Source of the DNA: Solirubrobacteraceae bacterium
GTDB taxonomy: Bacteria; Actinomycetota; Thermoleophilia; Solirubrobacterales; Solirubrobacteraceae
NCBI GenBank assembly: GCA_030681525.1
Contig: JAUXSD010000044.1
Span: 1 to 34,189, forward strand
Reading direction: 5' to 3'
DNA: 34,189 nt
A program made the position numbers and the translations under genes. Positions 17,727-25,659 of this stretch are shown in pieces; the stretch's first letter is position 1, and every line of letters starts with the position of its first letter. The notes below the pieces were generated by a model. It was not told the DNA's origin, ran no database searches, and saw only the letters and a list, made by a program, of their open reading frames with translations.

Positions 17727-18644
17727 ATGTCTGACGAGAAGGGCTTCACCCTGATCGAGGTGCTCGTCGCGGCCACGCTGCTCATCATCGGCGTGTTCGC
17801 GACGCTCGCCCTGATCGACCAGGGGACCCAGACGACGGCCGTCAACAAGCAGCGCGACGTCGCCAACGCCGTGGCTCAGGAGATGATCGAGCGTGCGGCG
17901 GGCGGGCACTACACGAGCGCGATCAACGACCTGACCGACGTCCGGCCGGCGACCCCCGCGGCCCCGGGACCGGCCGACCGCATGCGCTTGGCGATGGACC
18001 CGGATGGCGACCAGAGCAGCAGCGCGGTCGTGCCCGCGACGGTGACGAGCGGCACCCTGCCGCTCACCACCCCGCAGAGCTGGTCCCTGCGCCGCAAGAA
18101 CACCGCCTACACGGTGTCCTACCGCGCCTGTACCGCATCGGACCCCTACCAGGGTGTCGTGATCCTGGGCCCGTTCGACTGCACGCGCACGGGCCCCGAT
18201 CCGACAAACCCCGATGACGTCGCGCCCCCGACCGCCTCGGGATGCAGCCTCGGAGTCATCCCGGCCGAGGCGGTCGACCCCGCCAACCCCGGCGACCTGA
18301 CGGTGAAGCTCGCGGTGCTCGGCATCACCGGCGTGAGCGCCTGCGTCGCGGCGGTGTCGCCTCCGCTGTCCGCTGCCCTGTGCACCCTGCTGGGCAGCAG
18401 CGACTACCTGAGCGACCTGCTGGTCGGCACCAACGGCGTGCTCACCGGCCTGCTCGGCGGTATCGCCGGAACCTCCGTGGGCCTGTGCTCGACGACGCAG
18501 ATCGAGCAGATCTCCGCGGGAGCGCAGGAGGGCATGGCGTCCTCGACCCGGGTCACGATCTCGGTCTCCTGGGCAGACATCACCGGCAAGACCAACTCGA
18601 TCACGCGAACCTCGCTGATCCGCCGGCCCGGAGCATCGGTATGA
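17727..18644 (+). CDS. Type IV prepilin-like protein, PilV type
   Basis: A 305-residue minor pilin candidate with a textbook class III leader: MSDEKG, cleavage before FTLIEV, glutamate at +5, then a hydrophobic helix of about 22 residues (VLVAATLLIIGVFATLALID). The globular part contains several cysteines and a hydrophobic Gly/Leu-rich stretch (about 195-255) unusual for PilV. Prepilin peptidase would cleave after G6. A start at 17721 is also possible; AGG at 17718-17720 suits 17727. Its stop overlaps the next ATG by 4 bases. By analogy with PilV it would prime pilus assembly or sit at the tip. Confidence 0.87.
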   Translation: MSDEKGFTLIEVLVAATLLIIGVFATLALIDQGTQTTAVNKQRDVANAVAQEMIERAAGGHYTSAINDLTDVRPATPAAPGPADRMRLAMDPDGDQSSSAVVPATVTSGTLPLTTPQSWSLRRKNTAYTVSYRACTASDPYQGVVILGPFDCTRTGPDPTNPDDVAPPTASGCSLGVIPAEAVDPANPGDLTVKLAVLGITGVSACVAAVSPPLSAALCTLLGSSDYLSDLLVGTNGVLTGLLGGIAGTSVGLCSTTQIEQISAGAQEGMASSTRVTISVSWADITGKTNSITRTSLIRRPGASV

Positions 18645-19306
18645 GTCCTCACCGCCACCAGCCGCTGCGCGACGAGCGCGGCTTCACCCTGGTCGAGGTC
18701 TTGGTGACGATGAGCGTCGCGCTCGTGGTGCTCTTCGCGATTCTCGGAGCCGCCGACATCTTCGGCAAGAGCGTGACCACCGTCAGTAACGCGGCGGGCG
18801 CGCAGGACAGCGCACGTACGACCGTCCGCAGCATGGTCGCCACGCTGCGCCAGGCGCGCTTCGCGCCGGGCCAGACGAGCCCGGTCCCGGCCGCGTGGAC
18901 GCCGTCGCGCAGCAGCCTCACGATTGCGGCGTACGTTCCCGCTGCGAGCGGCACCGGGACCGAGCGTGGGTGGGTGCGCTACTGCACGGTCACCAGCGGC
19001 ACGCAGTCCTCGCTCATCATGGGCGTCCGCGCTGGAGACGCCTATCTGGCTCCGGGCGCATGCTCGGCGACGGACACGACCAACGGGTGGACACACGCCG
19101 TCCTGCTCGATCGCACGCTGCAGAACCCGGGACAGCTGTTCGACTTCTCCGCGTCCACCTGCGCGGTCAGCCCCTGCCTGCCCGCCGGCCCCGCCGTCCA
19201 ATCGGTCGGGATCCGGCTCGCGGTGGGCACCAGCCGCGAGTCGGCCGGAACCTTCAGCAGCGTCGTCCGCGACGCCGTGTCATTTCGCAATAGGAGCGGC
19301 TCATGA
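18641..19306 (+). CDS. Type IV prepilin-like protein, PilW type
   Basis: A 221-residue prepilin with leader MSPHRHQPLRDERG, cleaved before FTLVEV, glutamate at +5, and a hydrophobic helix VLVTMSVALVVLFAILGAAD. The extended N-terminal helix continues with SARTTVRSMVATLRQARF, as in PilW/GspJ-type minor pilins. Four cysteines in the globular half (in RYCTVTSG, PGACSATD, STCAVSPC) could form two disulfides. Start and stop both overlap neighbours by 4 bases (ATGA), so it is translationally coupled within the operon. Confidence 0.87.
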   Translation: MSPHRHQPLRDERGFTLVEVLVTMSVALVVLFAILGAADIFGKSVTTVSNAAGAQDSARTTVRSMVATLRQARFAPGQTSPVPAAWTPSRSSLTIAAYVPAASGTGTERGWVRYCTVTSGTQSSLIMGVRAGDAYLAPGACSATDTTNGWTHAVLLDRTLQNPGQLFDFSASTCAVSPCLPAGPAVQSVGIRLAVGTSRESAGTFSSVVRDAVSFRNRSGS

Positions 19307-21228
19307 CCCACCACCGCCATCTGCAGTCTGAGGACGGAATGGTGATGGTCCCTGTGATCATCCTCCTCGTCGTCGCGATCGCAGCCTCCCTCGCGCTCTT
19401 GTCCATCGTCGACACGCAGACGGGCGAGAGCCGCGAGCAGCGCAGCGCCGACTCGGCGCAGACCCTCGCCGAGGGCGTCGTCAACGCCACTGCCAACGTG
19501 CTGGCGGCCAACCCGTCGCTGTGGCCGACCACGGGCGCGTGCACCCCGGTGACCGGCGATCTCGCGGCCGCCAGTCCGTCCGGGACCGACCTGGCGTCGC
19601 GGGTCACTGCCGAGGTCAAGCAGCGCTTCTCCGGCACGTCGACCGACTTTGCCGCCACGAGCACACACACGACGACGTGGAAGGTCCACGTGTGCCCGGT
19701 GGACGCCGCCGACACGGCGCGCTGGGAGGAGACCATCCTGACCCGCACCGCCACGACCCCCGTGAGCGGTGCCGGGCCGGCCACAGCGTGGGTGCGCGGT
19801 CACGCCAGCGTCCGCGCTCGCAGCGGCGCAACGGCGCCCGAGAACGCTCGGACGGTCGTCTCGCGGGTCAGCCAGTCCGCGCGGGGCTTCGCGGTGCCAG
19901 CGGACTTCGCCGTCGGCACCGGCGCTTTCTCGACCGATGTCAGCACGACGCTCAGCACGAACGTCACGTCGAACTCGACGCTGCTCGGCGGCCTGGTGAA
20001 GCCGCTCGTCGCCGCGCAGACCTCGAAGATCGGCGTGCGCTGCGGTGCCCTCGCGACGATCTCGAACCCCGACACGACGTGCCTGGCCGGAGCCCTGGCC
20101 GGCGTCGGCGGAGTCACGAACGCGACCGGGCTGGGCAAGCTGAACGACATCCTCGGCCTGCGCAACGTGGAGCTCTCGACCTGGACGATGGCGCCTGACG
20201 ACGCGATCGAGTCATGGCGCGCCGAAGCGAAGCGTGCCGGGTACTGGCGCGCCGCGGCATCGCCGATCTCCGGCTTCGGTGACGTCCGCAGCAAGAACGT
20301 CACCGGCGGCGACGCGCCGGGCACCTTCGAGTGCTTCCCGCTCGATCAGACCGGCAAGGTCGTCTTCATCGAGAAGGTCGGCAGCAACGGCGAGCAGTAC
20401 TGCAACGTGCCGGCGAACAGCCACGCGAAGATCCTCATCGTCGAAAGCGGCGGAATCCGGATCAAGCACGGGACCTTCACGGGCGTCGTGTACGCACTCA
20501 ACAAGCAGGAGTGCGGCGGCAACGCAGAGTGCAGCGCCAACGACCGCAAGGACGCCGAGCCGCGCGAAGTGGTGCGCATCGACGGCAACGCCGGGACGGT
20601 CATCGGCTCGGTGTGGGCGGACGGCGCGGGCGGCTCCGTGGGGATCTATCCCTCGCTCCTGCCCCCGTCGGCCATCAGCAACTCGTCGCTGCTGAACCTC
20701 GGCGGGGTGACCAACGGCCTGTGCGGCGTGCCGGCCCTCTCGGCCACGCTCACCACGCTGAACACCACGCTCGCCCAGGTCGGAACCCTGCTGGGCAACA
20801 CGCTGGCGTTGCTGGGCGGAGTGCAGGAGCAGGTGCGTTACCCCGGCGGCGCAACCTCCGTGACCGGCTGTGACCTGCTGGCCACGAAGCTGGGCACGCT
20901 CACGTCGAGCGAGCTCGTGAACCTGTTCGCGACGTCCTCGACGCAGTCGGTGGTCGTCTCCGAGCACCGCACGCGAAACTGCCTCATCCTGTGCGGGGCA
21001 TGGTCGGCTTGGACGACCCGCGACACGTCGAACATGCCCGTGCAGTCGCTGCTGACCGGGGCGTCGCCCGCCGTCATCGCCCAGGTCACGGGTCTGCTCG
21101 GCGGGCTGCTGAACAACTACACGGCGATCACGTACGACAGCACCGTCGTCGACAACGCGGCCGCGAGCATCAACCAGGGCGCAGCGCCGCTCGTAGGCAC
21201 CTACCGCAACGTGGGGCCCTCCACCTAG
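19303..21228 (+). CDS. Large PilX-like pilus assembly protein
   Basis: A 641-residue protein with a PilX-type N-terminus: a short leader ending EDG, then MVMVPVIILLVVAIAASLALL and an amphipathic helix rich in QRSADSAQTLAEG. The +5 position is proline, not glutamate, as can occur in PilX/GspK-like tip pilins. At 641 residues it is far larger than PilX (about 170-200). Residues about 385-465 (ILIVESGGIRIKHG, VVYALNKQ, VIGSVWADGAGG) look like a beta-helix or polymer-forming segment. Several cysteines are spread through the exported part. It is the last gene of the overlapping pilus set and could form a large tip adhesin or priming subunit; that is inference. Confidence 0.78.
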   Translation: MTHHRHLQSEDGMVMVPVIILLVVAIAASLALLSIVDTQTGESREQRSADSAQTLAEGVVNATANVLAANPSLWPTTGACTPVTGDLAAASPSGTDLASRVTAEVKQRFSGTSTDFAATSTHTTTWKVHVCPVDAADTARWEETILTRTATTPVSGAGPATAWVRGHASVRARSGATAPENARTVVSRVSQSARGFAVPADFAVGTGAFSTDVSTTLSTNVTSNSTLLGGLVKPLVAAQTSKIGVRCGALATISNPDTTCLAGALAGVGGVTNATGLGKLNDILGLRNVELSTWTMAPDDAIESWRAEAKRAGYWRAAASPISGFGDVRSKNVTGGDAPGTFECFPLDQTGKVVFIEKVGSNGEQYCNVPANSHAKILIVESGGIRIKHGTFTGVVYALNKQECGGNAECSANDRKDAEPREVVRIDGNAGTVIGSVWADGAGGSVGIYPSLLPPSAISNSSLLNLGGVTNGLCGVPALSATLTTLNTTLAQVGTLLGNTLALLGGVQEQVRYPGGATSVTGCDLLATKLGTLTSSELVNLFATSSTQSVVVSEHRTRNCLILCGAWSAWTTRDTSNMPVQSLLTGASPAVIAQVTGLLGGLLNNYTAITYDSTVVDNAAASINQGAAPLVGTYRNVGPST

Positions 21229-21242
21229 AGGACGAAGAAACC

Positions 21243-21284
21243 CATGTGATCGTGATCCGCCTGGCAACGGATCACGATCACATG
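21243..21284 (+). repeat. Perfect 17-bp inverted repeat between pilus operon and cupredoxin gene
   Basis: Arms 21243-21259 and 21268-21284 are exact reverse complements around an 8-base loop. The stem is only moderately GC-rich and has no T-run. The right arm ends on the candidate ATG (21282-21284) of the cupredoxin gene, so it could be a terminator for the pilus operon, a regulator-binding dyad, or an RNA hairpin controlling cupredoxin translation. Confidence 0.75.
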
Positions 21285-21647
21285 AGCATGAGAAATCCGC
21301 TGCTTCCCGCCCTGCTGGCCGGCGCGCTACTGGCAGGTTGCGGGGCGGATGACCCCGCCGCCCCCGCTACGCCGGCCGTCGCCGCAGACGCCACCGACAC
21401 AATCAAGATCGTCGACTTCGTCTATGACCCCGACCCGGCGACGGTCAGGGCCGGCCAGGCGATCTCGATCCCCAACGCGGACGCCGCGCCGCACACCATC
21501 ACCGACGCCGAGTCCGGCAACGCGTTCGACTCCGGCACGATCAAGGGCAGGGCCACCGGCTCGCTGACGATCGACGAGCCCGGGTCCTACCGCTACATCT
21601 GCGAGTTTCACCCCTTCATGAAGGGGCAGATCACCGTCACGAAGTAG
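21282..21647 (+). CDS. Cupredoxin (plastocyanin-like) copper lipoprotein
   Basis: A 121-residue exported type 1 copper protein. A lipobox LLAGC near residue 20 predicts lipidation and anchoring to the outer face of the membrane. After an Ala/Pro linker comes a cupredoxin domain with all four copper ligands in normal order: His in APHTITD, then Cys, His and Met in YICEFHPFMKG. It probably carries electrons in respiration or buffers copper. The start is uncertain: ATG 21282 lies inside a perfect hairpin, ATG 21288 just after it gives the more typical lipoprotein leader, and GTG 21246 is possible. None has a convincing ribosome site. Confidence 0.9.
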   Translation: MSMRNPLLPALLAGALLAGCGADDPAAPATPAVAADATDTIKIVDFVYDPDPATVRAGQAISIPNADAAPHTITDAESGNAFDSGTIKGRATGSLTIDEPGSYRYICEFHPFMKGQITVTK

Positions 21648-21666
21648 GCCGGCGCCGCGTGAGCGC

Positions 21667-22731
21667 CTACGCCGCCTCGCGCAGCGCCTCGATCTCGCGC
21701 AGGCCGGCCAGGCGCTCGAGCGCGCGCGCCTCGATCTTGCGCGTCTCGGGCTGCGTGATGCCCAGGCGCCGGCTGGCCTCGCGGATGCCGACCGGGCCGT
21801 CGGCGCCGTTGACCCCGTAGCGCAGCGCCACGACCGCGCGCTCCTCGTCGGGCAGCCCCTCGAGCGCGCGGCTGAGGGTGTCCTCGATGAGGGCGATCTC
21901 GACCTCCTCGGCGGGCCCGGCGCGCTCGTCGCCGAGCAGGTCGCCGAGCGCGGTCTCGCCCTCGCTGCCGACCGGCCGGTCGAGGCTCGTGACGGTGCGG
22001 GTCAGATCGGACATCGCGACGACCTGCTCGACCGGCAGCTCGGCCTCGGCGGCGATCTCCTCGTCGGTCGGGTCGCGGCCGAGCTTGCCGGCCAGCGTGC
22101 GGCGGGAGCGCTCGATCTTGCGCTCGCGCTGGGCGATGTTCGTCGGCACGCGGATCGTGCGGGCCTTGTTCTCGATCCCACGCTGGACCGCCTGGCGGAT
22201 CCAGTACGTCGCGTACGTCGAGAACTTGTAGCCGCGGCGCCAGTCGAACTTCTCCGTCGCGCGGATCAGGCCGAAGATCCCCTCCTGGATGAGGTCCAGC
22301 AGCGGCAGCTCGTTCTGCGGGTAGCGCTTGGCGATCGACACGACGAGCGCGAGGTTGGAGTTGATCATCCGCTCCTTGGCCTCGTCGTCGCCCTGCTCGA
22401 TGCGCTTGGCGAGCTCGACCTCCTCCTCGGCCGTCAGCAGCGGATGGCGGCGGATCTCGTTGAGAAACAGGCCCAGCGCGTCGGTCGTGGCGACCGCGAG
22501 ACCGCCGTTGGAGTAGTCGGTCGTGGCGGGGACGTTGCTGCGACCGCAGTCGTCGGTGACGTCGACGCCGCGTGCCTCGAAGGACTCGTGCAGCTGGCAG
22601 AGCTCGTCGTCGGGGACGCCGAGCCGGCGCGCGACCTGGTCGAGCTCGGAGAGGTTGACGCAGCCGGACTCCTCGGCGGTGTCGAGCAGGCGGCCGAGCG
22701 GGGCTGGCGGATCGTCGAGATCGAAGTCCAT
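21667..22731 (-). CDS. RNA polymerase sigma-70 factor, RpoD/SigA-related group 2
   Basis: A 354-residue sigma factor. Residues about 10-60 look like a region 1.1 module, and region 1.2 spans about 84-115. Region 2 (about 122-192) contains [20 protein letters not shown] (core binding) and [14 protein letters not shown] (-10 recognition and melting). Region 3 spans about 198-275, and region 4 about 285-345, with a recognition helix [20 protein letters not shown]. The usual TRERVRQIE of the -35 helix is altered to TQPETRKIE here, so -35 preference may differ. Primary sigma factors are usually longer, which suggests an alternative sigma. ATG at 22731 has no strong ribosome site. It lies 47 bases downstream of the small membrane-protein gene. 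Confidence 0.93.
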   Translation of the reverse strand: MDFDLDDPPAPLGRLLDTAEESGCVNLSELDQVARRLGVPDDELCQLHESFEARGVDVTDDCGRSNVPATTDYSNGGLAVATTDALGLFLNEIRRHPLLTAEEEVELAKRIEQGDDEAKERMINSNLALVVSIAKRYPQNELPLLDLIQEGIFGLIRATEKFDWRRGYKFSTYATYWIRQAVQRGIENKARTIRVPTNIAQRERKIERSRRTLAGKLGRDPTDEEIAAEAELPVEQVVAMSDLTRTVTSLDRPVGSEGETALGDLLGDERAGPAEEVEIALIEDTLSRALEGLPDEERAVVALRYGVNGADGPVGIREASRRLGITQPETRKIEARALERLAGLREIEALREAA

Positions 22732-22778
22732 GGGCGCAGCCTTACCCTGACCCGCGAGGCTCGCAACCGCGCGCGGAT

Positions 22779-23246
22779 CTACTTCGGACGGTTGCGCTTG
22801 CGCTGGTTGCGCGCAGCCTTGGCCTTGGCCTTGGCGCGCTTGGCGCGCTCGCGCTCGCGGGCGCGCACGGCGCTCGCGCTCGTGTCGGTCGCCGCGGCCG
22901 CGGCCGCCGGCGAGCCCTTCGCCTTGTGACGCGGCACGTTGCCGGCCGCGGGGTCCGGCGCCTTCTTGCGCGCCGGCTTGTCGTCGACCGGCGCGGCGCG
23001 CTTGGCGTCGCGCATGATCGCGAAGCCGATCAGCGCCAGCACGAGCGCTGCGCCCGCGAAGATCATGGCCTGCTGCAAGCCGCTCAGGCCCTCGTCGTCG
23101 AGCTCGTTGTCGATCGTCGGCGGCGGCGGGGGCGGCTCGGTCAGCGGCGTGGGCACCTGCGGGCCGCCGAGCTGGGCCTGCGCGAGGCCGGCGGGCGCGA
23201 GGGCAAGGAGGACGGAGATGGCGAGCACGACGAGGATGCGGTGCAT
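22779..23246 (-). CDS. Small membrane protein with signal peptide and basic tail, function unknown
   Basis: A 155-residue protein of unrecognised family. Signal peptide about 1-26 ([23 protein letters not shown]), a short proline-rich external segment with a run of six prolines, and one membrane span at about 50-70 ([19 protein letters not shown]). The cytoplasmic tail is very Lys/Arg/Ala-rich, ending [10 protein letters not shown], which may contact nucleic acid or acidic lipid. It lies directly ahead of the sigma-factor gene and could be co-transcribed with it, which raises an anti-sigma or sensory role, but no anti-sigma motif is visible. TAACCT (23260-23255) lies 8 bases before the ATG with no Shine-Dalgarno, suggesting a leaderless message. 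Confidence 0.75.
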   Translation of the reverse strand: MHRILVVLAISVLLALAPAGLAQAQLGGPQVPTPLTEPPPPPPTIDNELDDEGLSGLQQAMIFAGAALVLALIGFAIMRDAKRAAPVDDKPARKKAPDPAAGNVPRHKAKGSPAAAAAATDTSASAVRARERERAKRAKAKAKAARNQRKRNRPK

Positions 23247-23254
23247 GGGTGCCG

Positions 23255-23260
23255 AGGTTA
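23255..23260 (-). promoter_or_regulatory. Predicted -10 element, leaderless start of the small membrane-protein gene
   Basis: TAACCT on the minus strand fits TANNNT and ends 8 bases before the ATG at 23246. No purine-rich ribosome site lies between. It shares a 60-bp divergent gap with an oppositely directed promoter. Confidence 0.35.
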
Positions 23261-23272
23261 CGCGGAAATCCG

Positions 23273-23300
23273 TGGACGAGGGCGCGCGCCGACATACACT
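23273..23300 (+). promoter_or_regulatory. Predicted promoter, leaderless start of the 23307 gene
   Basis: -35 TGGACG (23273-23278, four of six consensus bases), a 16-bp spacer and -10 TACACT (23295-23300). The ATG begins 7 bases after the -10, where transcription itself should start, and no Shine-Dalgarno is present. Confidence 0.5.
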
Positions 23301-23306
23301 CTGCCC

Positions 23307-23918
23307 ATGGCAAAGCAGCGGCAGGTCCGGATGGAGCAGAAGAGCGCGCTGGCCGCGATGACGCAGCTCGAGACCCGCTCCGACGACGAGCTCCTGAGCG
23401 AGACGAAGTACCGCGCGGCCGCCCAGGCGATCCTGGGCGCGCGTGCCGCCGAGCGCTACGACGCGCAGACGGCGCGCGAGCATTTCCGCAAGGCGATCGC
23501 CGCCGCGCGGCCGCAGGAGCGCATGCAGCTGCGACGCATGGCAGAGGCATCCCTCGCCCTCGCCGAGCGCCGGCCGGACGACCTCAAGGCGGCCGTCGAG
23601 AAGCTCGGCCAGCAGGCGCCCTCCAGCCGCCAGCTCTTCGTCCTGCGGCTCATGGGCCTGATCTCGCCGGCGCGGGGCTCGAGCAAGCTCATGCGCCTGC
23701 GCGGCGCGCTCATCATCCTGGCGATGGTCGTCGTGCTGCTGGCGATCGGCTTCGGGGGCGCCAAGCTGCTGCTGCTGCCGATCGGCGGCTCCTCGACGCT
23801 CGGCGCGATGGGCTTCGGCGTCGTCATCGTGATGGTCGCCCTCGCCGTGCTGGCATTCGTCGGCAAACGCAAGCAGGGCCGCGCGCGCGAGAAAGCACGG
23901 GCCGCGCGGGCGGGCTGA
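23307..23918 (+). CDS. Two-span membrane protein with helical N-terminal domain, function unknown
   Basis: A 203-residue protein I do not recognise. Residues 1 to about 128 are soluble, helical and charged; [31 protein letters not shown] looks TPR-like. Two membrane spans follow (about 133-153 and about 165-185), then a short Lys/Arg-rich tail. The topology suggests that the helical domain and tail are cytoplasmic. Its TGA overlaps the ATG of the SRAP gene by one base (TGATG), so the two are translationally coupled; whether they share a function is unknown. Confidence 0.8.
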   Translation: MAKQRQVRMEQKSALAAMTQLETRSDDELLSETKYRAAAQAILGARAAERYDAQTAREHFRKAIAAARPQERMQLRRMAEASLALAERRPDDLKAAVEKLGQQAPSSRQLFVLRLMGLISPARGSSKLMRLRGALIILAMVVVLLAIGFGGAKLLLLPIGGSSTLGAMGFGVVIVMVALAVLAFVGKRKQGRAREKARAARAG

Positions 23919-24613
23919 TGTGCGGGCGCTACACGCTCGCGACGCCTGACCTGGGCCGGCTGCGCGAGCGCTTCGCGCTGCGCGAGTCGCTGGATGTGCG
24001 CCCGCGCTTCAACGTCGCGCCGGGCGACGACGTGCTGGCCGTGATCCGCCGTGGCGAGGACGGCGCAGAGCCCGAGGGCGCGTACCTGCGCTGGAGGCTC
24101 GTGCCGTTCTGGGCCTCCGCCCCGGGCGAGGTCGCCGCCAAGACGATCAACGCCCGCGCCGAGACGGTCGCCGAGCGCCCCGCCTACCGCGACGCCTTCG
24201 AGCGCCGCCGCTGCCTGATCGTCGCCGACGGCTTCTACGAGTGGTCGGGCGGCGTGCCGCACTGGATCACCCGTCCCGGCGGCGAGCCGTTCGCGTTCGC
24301 CGGCCTGTGGGCGTCGTGGCGGCCCAAGGGCGCGTCGCGCGAGGTCGAGCCGCTGCGCTCCTGCGCGATCGTCACGACTGCCGCCGCCGGCCCGGTGCGC
24401 GCCCTGCACGACCGCATGCCGGTCATCCTCGACCCGTCGCAGGAAGCGCTGTGGACCGACCCGGCCACCCCGCCCGACGAGCTGCACGCCCTCATGCGCG
24501 AGCCCGCCGTGGCGGCCTCGCTGGAGTACCGCCCGGTCAGCCGCAACGTCAACGACGCCCGCCACGACGCGCCCGACTGCCTCGACCCGCCCGAGCAGGC
24601 CGCGCTGTTCTAG
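23918..24613 (+). CDS. SRAP-domain protein (YedK/HMCES family)
   Basis: A 231-residue SOS-response-associated peptidase-family protein. It traps abasic sites in single-stranded DNA through a thiazolidine DNA-protein crosslink. The catalytic residues are all visible: C2 immediately after the initiator Met (MCGRY), N78 in TINARAE, E108 in GFYEW and H164 in LHDRMPVIL. Length and motif order are normal. C2 must be exposed by Met removal, which fixes the start at 23918. It is coupled to the upstream membrane-protein gene by a TGATG overlap; no SOS box was recognised. Confidence 0.96.
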   Translation: MCGRYTLATPDLGRLRERFALRESLDVRPRFNVAPGDDVLAVIRRGEDGAEPEGAYLRWRLVPFWASAPGEVAAKTINARAETVAERPAYRDAFERRRCLIVADGFYEWSGGVPHWITRPGGEPFAFAGLWASWRPKGASREVEPLRSCAIVTTAAAGPVRALHDRMPVILDPSQEALWTDPATPPDELHALMREPAVAASLEYRPVSRNVNDARHDAPDCLDPPEQAALF

Positions 24614-24679
24614 CGAGCTTGGCGCGAAATGCCCTCTCTGGAGGCAACATCCGCCAACCTCCCCTTCCGCAAGAAGACC

Positions 24680-24718
24680 CGGTCGGTCTATGCATGCCCC
24701 ACATGAACAGACCGACCG
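24680..24718. terminator. Hairpin in the convergent gap after the SRAP gene
   Basis: Perfect 10-bp stem (24680-24689 with 24709-24718) and a 19-base loop that can itself pair CATG with CATG. It lies 66 bases past the SRAP stop in a 210-bp gap between convergent genes. There is no T-run; it may act in either direction. Confidence 0.45.
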
Positions 24719-24781
24719 CCCCACGCGGGTCCCGGCACGGACGCTCCCACCGCAACCGACCGACACCCCCTCAACGATGCA

Positions 24782-24804
24782 GTTCCGGCACGAAGTGCCC
24801 GAAC
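24782..24804 (-). terminator. Hairpin terminator after the cyclophilin gene
   Basis: A 10-bp stem with one mismatch (24782-24791 with 24795-24804) and a 3-base loop, 19 bases beyond the cyclophilin stop when read on the minus strand. No T-run follows. Confidence 0.45.
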
Positions 24805-24823
24805 AACCCGCGGTGGCGCAGCT

Positions 24824-25573
24824 TCACCGCCGCGAAGACACGACCCGCACCTCGCTCATCACGACCGGATCGATCGGCATCTCCGTCGCCGGATCGGTCG
24901 CCAACCGCGCGATCCGGCGTACGACGTCCTTGCCGCCGGTCACGCGGCCCAGCAGCGCGTACTCGGCCGGCAGCGGCGCCTCGGCGGCGGTGACGATGAA
25001 GAACTGGCTGCCCGATGTGCCCGGGCGCTCGTCCGCGGCCTTCGCCATCGCGACGACGTAGCGGCGGTACTTCGTGTCGAACGGCGGCGGCTCCTCGACC
25101 GAGTACCCGGGGTCGCCGTTGCCGGTCCCCAGCGGGTCGCCGCCCTGGATGACGTAGTCGTTGCCGCCCGGCTTGGCGATGCGGTGAAACGTCAGCCCGT
25201 CGTAGAAGCCGTTGCGCGCGAGGCCGGCGAACGACGCCGTGGTCTTCGGCGCGTTGCGCACGTCGAGCCGGATGCGGATCGTGCCGCAGTTCGTGCGCAG
25301 GATCGCCGTGTAGGTGCGCTTGCGGCTCAGCTTCTGGCGCGAGCGCCGCCGCTCGGGCTGGGCCGCCGGCTCGGGCGCCGCAACCGCCTTGCAGCCGTCG
25401 CGCGCGGTGCGCGGCCGGACATCGGGCGCCGTGGACGTCCCGGTCGTGGCCGTGGTCTGGGCCGGCGACGGCTCGGTCGTCTGCGTCGCGGCGGGTCGCG
25501 GGTCGTCCTTGCCGCACGCCACGAGGACGAACGCCGCCAGCAGGATGGCGATGAGGACGACCGCTCGAGGCAC
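24824..25573 (-). CDS. Cyclophilin-type peptidyl-prolyl isomerase lipoprotein
   Basis: A 249-residue exported protein-folding catalyst. Lipobox LVAC gives a lipidated Cys at residue 20, followed by a Thr/Ala/Pro linker and a basic segment (about 70-85). The cyclophilin domain spans about 86-245: NCGTIRIRLD, GLTFHRI (with the conserved catalytic-face arginine), YVIQGGDPLGTG, GSQFFIV. It would act on the outer face of the membrane. The start is GTG at 25573. TAGGCT (25586-25581) lies 7 bases upstream without a Shine-Dalgarno, suggesting leaderless transcription. It is divergent from the phosphatase gene. Confidence 0.93.
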   Translation of the reverse strand: MPRAVVLIAILLAAFVLVACGKDDPRPAATQTTEPSPAQTTATTGTSTAPDVRPRTARDGCKAVAAPEPAAQPERRRSRQKLSRKRTYTAILRTNCGTIRIRLDVRNAPKTTASFAGLARNGFYDGLTFHRIAKPGGNDYVIQGGDPLGTGNGDPGYSVEEPPPFDTKYRRYVVAMAKAADERPGTSGSQFFIVTAAEAPLPAEYALLGRVTGGKDVVRRIARLATDPATEMPIDPVVMSEVRVVSSRR

Positions 25574-25580
25574 GCGCCGC

Positions 25581-25586
25581 AGCCTA
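25581..25586 (-). promoter_or_regulatory. Predicted -10 element, leaderless start of the cyclophilin gene
   Basis: TAGGCT on the minus strand matches TANNNT and ends 7 bases before the GTG start at 25573. No -35 consensus is visible 16-18 bp upstream. Confidence 0.4.
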
Positions 25587-25647
25587 GATGGTTCCCCCGC
25601 GATCTTCGCCGGACGGCAGGCGCAACGTCCGCAGCCGGGCCACCGGT

Positions 25648-25653
25648 CACACT
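25648..25653 (+). promoter_or_regulatory. Possible -10 element before the HAD phosphatase gene
   Basis: CACACT ends 6 bases before the GTG at 25660. It differs from the TANNNT pattern at its first base. No Shine-Dalgarno and no clear -35 are seen. Confidence 0.3.
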
Positions 25654-25659
25654 TCGCGC

